Shown piece by piece: positions 61,951 through 64,000 of a DNA stretch of 64,000 bases. The translations under genes were made by a program, and so were the position numbers. The notes under the pieces were generated by a model. That model saw nothing but the letters and a program-made list of their open reading frames with translations. It had not been told where the DNA came from and searched no databases. Position 1 is the first letter of the stretch. Each line of letters starts with the position of its first letter. Origin of the DNA: an uncultured Duncaniella sp. (GTDB taxonomy: Bacteria > Bacteroidota > Bacteroidia > Bacteroidales > Muribaculaceae); the NCBI GenBank assembly GCA_910577255.1, contig CAJTMH010000007.1, positions 1 to 64,000 of the forward strand, read 5' to 3'.

Positions 61951-64000
61951 CTTTTCGGACCATGATATGCTTCAACTTCCTCAACCTCTTCGGTCTTTTC
62001 AACTTCCATACTCTCGCCACGAGACTCGGGATTTTCAATCGCCTCACTTTGGCTGATCTTTGCTCCCAGCATGTCCGCGAATATCTTTGCGGTAAGTGAT
62101 GTTTTGTAACTGTCCATATCCTCAGCTACAAACATTCGATGCCATTGCTCCCTGCTTATCTCTCGTGGCTTGATGTTGCCAACTCCCTCGATCTTCGGGG
62201 CACACATGAACTTGTCATCCTTGGATTTGTATATATTGGCTCGGATGAGACGTGAAACATCCGCATCTTCTGGAATCTCATTAAATATATCGAATTTCAG
62301 AGCCGGATTAGCTTTAGCGATTTCGTAGTATTTCTGTCCCAACTCCATTCGAAGTCTGTCACCTTCCGCCTGATGCCCCTGACGAATCGTTGAGAAGAAT
62401 CGGTTTGTGTCCTCCTTTTCCGGATAGATACAGAAAGACTGCTCATCTTTTGCCTTAATATAGAAAAACCAACGATTGTTGTCATCCTTGAGCATATGCA
62501 CCTTATCGAACAGCACTGTATTGACAGACGCGACTGCCTCGGACACATCAATCCGGGCAACCTCATTAAGTTTGCCCTCCTTGAGTACCATCTCATGTAC
62601 GGTCTTTCCGTCATAATAACTATCATCGGCCTGCAAAGAAAGTTTACCTACACGGTTATAGAATCGGATGTATTTGGCGCCTTCATGCCGAAGAGCCAGA
62701 CTGATACGATCTTTGGACATGCCTCTGATACCATTGACGCTCAGCGTCGCCCTTGACTGTTTGCGTTCATCCTTTGACATGACTTCTTCTGGAGAAACAC
62801 GGAACATCTTGCGATCACCGTCTGGGAGATTTATATAGCCGCCCGCCATCGCGCCACCAGGCAGAATGACATCGTATATTCCAGTCTTCTCATCCTTGAT
62901 AACTACCATGGAGCGGTCATATTCGTTAGGAATAGATGTAATCATGTCGCGGATGACATAGTGGTTTGTTCTGTTGTTCCATTCATCAGGAAGATATTCC
63001 ATACACAGACGGTCTATTGAAGCGGCGTGCTTCAGAGCCTCGCCGTATGCAAGTTCTACCTGTTCCGCATCATCGGTACCGGTCAGCCGTAGAGCATCCT
63101 CCAACTCCTTATTATAATAAGCGAGGTCGAATTTCTCCATGAATACGGTCTTCTCTTCCGATGAAGAGAAGTTCCGGTCTTCGATTCTCATACCACCGTG
63201 ACGGATGATATCACACAGTATTGCCGCCTCACGGCAGTCAACCTGTGGCTTCTGCTTCTCGTGAAGGTCATCTATCTGCGCTTGGGTTCTGAAACGAGCA
63301 TACTCAATCTTTTCTCCGTGCTCTGCCTTTCGTATCACATCGAGGGCATTGTTGATATCAGCTTCAAGAGCATCAATCATACATGGGGTTTCCTGTAGTT
63401 CGCGTGTCCATGTGTCCACAAGGTCGATGGCTTGTGGCGAGAGCTTGGCTGGAAGCCCAAGTTCCGACATCTTTACGGCAGAAGCCACTTCCACCACAAG
63501 TTTCTCGTAACGCTCCGCATATTCACCCGGTGCCTGGCCTCCTTTCATTACCATTCCTTCGCGAGCCAAACGCTGTTGATGTCCGGTCGCATTAACAATT
63601 TGACGCATAAGTTCCTGAACATATTCCGGATAATTCTCATATTTGCGTTGCTCCGGCATATATACAGCATCCTTGTCGGTATCGTAATGTGCGATATTAG
63701 AGGCCTCACGTCGAATTGGTACCAAAAAATCTTTCATTTGCTTTATGAAGCCGTTGACTGTTGCCCTTAGCTGTTTTTCCTCATCTTTGAGATGACCACG
63801 CTCGTTGGCAGATCCATAGCGGTCGAGGACTTTACGGTAAGCTTCTGCTTCCGAATGAGGCATAACGGTCTGATCTATGTTGAATAGTACCCTTATCTGC
63901 CTTTGTTGAACGCCTTTGTATTCTTTCTGCTGTTCGGGAGTAAGTTTCTTGTAGTCGGCAGCAGTTATAACCTCCTTCGGATTGTGCCTGTTTACGTAGT
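61947..64000 (-). CDS. ArdC-like/DUF3945-like protein, cut by window edge
   Basis: The frame is open from 61947 to the window end, and the reading beyond the in-frame methionine at 63863 (YVNRHNPKEVITAADYKKLT, RVLFNIDQTVM) matches ArdC (compare YKKLSDKEKERYNVF and QVFNVFNVAQTNL), so the start lies outside. A zincin-like part follows, but the HEMTH motif of ArdC is replaced by IVNATGH, so that domain lacks its metal site. The rest resembles DUF3945/DUF4099 proteins of Bacteroidetes elements. The stop overlaps the hydrolase start (ATGA). Confidence 0.75.
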   Translation of the reverse strand, partial: YVNRHNPKEVITAADYKKLTPEQQKEYKGVQQRQIRVLFNIDQTVMPHSEAEAYRKVLDRYGSANERGHLKDEEKQLRATVNGFIKQMKDFLVPIRREASNIAHYDTDKDAVYMPEQRKYENYPEYVQELMRQIVNATGHQQRLAREGMVMKGGQAPGEYAERYEKLVVEVASAVKMSELGLPAKLSPQAIDLVDTWTRELQETPCMIDALEADINNALDVIRKAEHGEKIEYARFRTQAQIDDLHEKQKPQVDCREAAILCDIIRHGGMRIEDRNFSSSEEKTVFMEKFDLAYYNKELEDALRLTGTDDAEQVELAYGEALKHAASIDRLCMEYLPDEWNNRTNHYVIRDMITSIPNEYDRSMVVIKDEKTGIYDVILPGGAMAGGYINLPDGDRKMFRVSPEEVMSKDERKQSRATLSVNGIRGMSKDRISLALRHEGAKYIRFYNRVGKLSLQADDSYYDGKTVHEMVLKEGKLNEVARIDVSEAVASVNTVLFDKVHMLKDDNNRWFFYIKAKDEQSFCIYPEKEDTNRFFSTIRQGHQAEGDRLRMELGQKYYEIAKANPALKFDIFNEIPEDADVSRLIRANIYKSKDDKFMCAPKIEGVGNIKPREISREQWHRMFVAEDMDSYKTSLTAKIFADMLGAKISQSEAIENPESRGESMEVEKTEEVEEVEAYHGPKR

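Noticed and set aside
1..64000. CRISPR array, rRNA or tRNA genes, complete insertion sequence
   Set aside because: No regularly spaced short repeats, no rRNA or tRNA signatures and no transposase with terminal repeats were seen.

Overview
The window looks like DNA from a gut Bacteroidales, and the Muribaculaceae are my best guess for the family. The reasons are promoters of the TTTG-N20-TAnnTTTG kind, a type IX secretion sorting tail, SpvB/Rhs giants, GLPGLI and TonB-linked proteins, Bacteroidales GG-leader peptides, and conjugative-element genes of the Bacteroidetes type (MobV relaxase, ArdC, OB-fold proteins, HU, a GH73-M23 hydrolase). The family is inferred from style; no ribosomal RNA or tRNA gene is visible.

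Bases 1-19000 are one arm of an integrative and mobilizable or conjugative element. A tyrosine recombinase lies at the left edge beside repeats that may be its binding sites. Next come an SSB-like protein, an AbiE toxin-antitoxin pair held between two diverged 250-bp repeats, a ParB-like protein, a second SSB-like protein, HU with a tiny acidic partner, an orphan AbiEi-like regulator, many small unknown proteins, a resolvase-like protein without its catalytic residues, and a MobV relaxase behind a probable oriT. Five of the transcription units start with a similar 170-210 nt folded leader. This leader family is the strongest candidate here for something undescribed.

Bases 19000-27700 are cargo: an OmpA-domain outer-membrane protein, an esterase, a membrane-anchored S24 peptidase with a membrane partner, a TetR regulator, and an HNH-nuclease plus trypsin-like-protease pair lying between two broken rhs fragments. 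Bases 27235-40141 hold a 3132-residue SpvB/TcdB/Rhs toxin with its likely immunity gene and an upstream type IX-sorted surface protein.

Bases 40841-57727 form a peptide natural-product locus on the minus strand. It has two GG-leader precursors, one beside a SPASM radical SAM enzyme and one beside a cobalamin-type radical SAM enzyme. It also has a C39 peptidase-ABC exporter, two TonB-receptor-like proteins, a GLPGLI protein, lipoproteins, a truncated HlyD-like fragment, and upstream an XRE repressor and a membrane TPR/LuxR-like regulator. A perfect 15-bp inverted repeat in front of the cobalamin enzyme could mark an invertible promoter.

Bases 57838-64000 return to element backbone on the minus strand as one tightly overlapping operon: lysozyme, ArdC, a double OB-fold protein, a 58-residue membrane protein, a GH73-M23 peptidoglycan hydrolase, and an ArdC-like/DUF3945-like protein cut by the window edge. 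All assignments come from reading motifs by eye; no database search was run.
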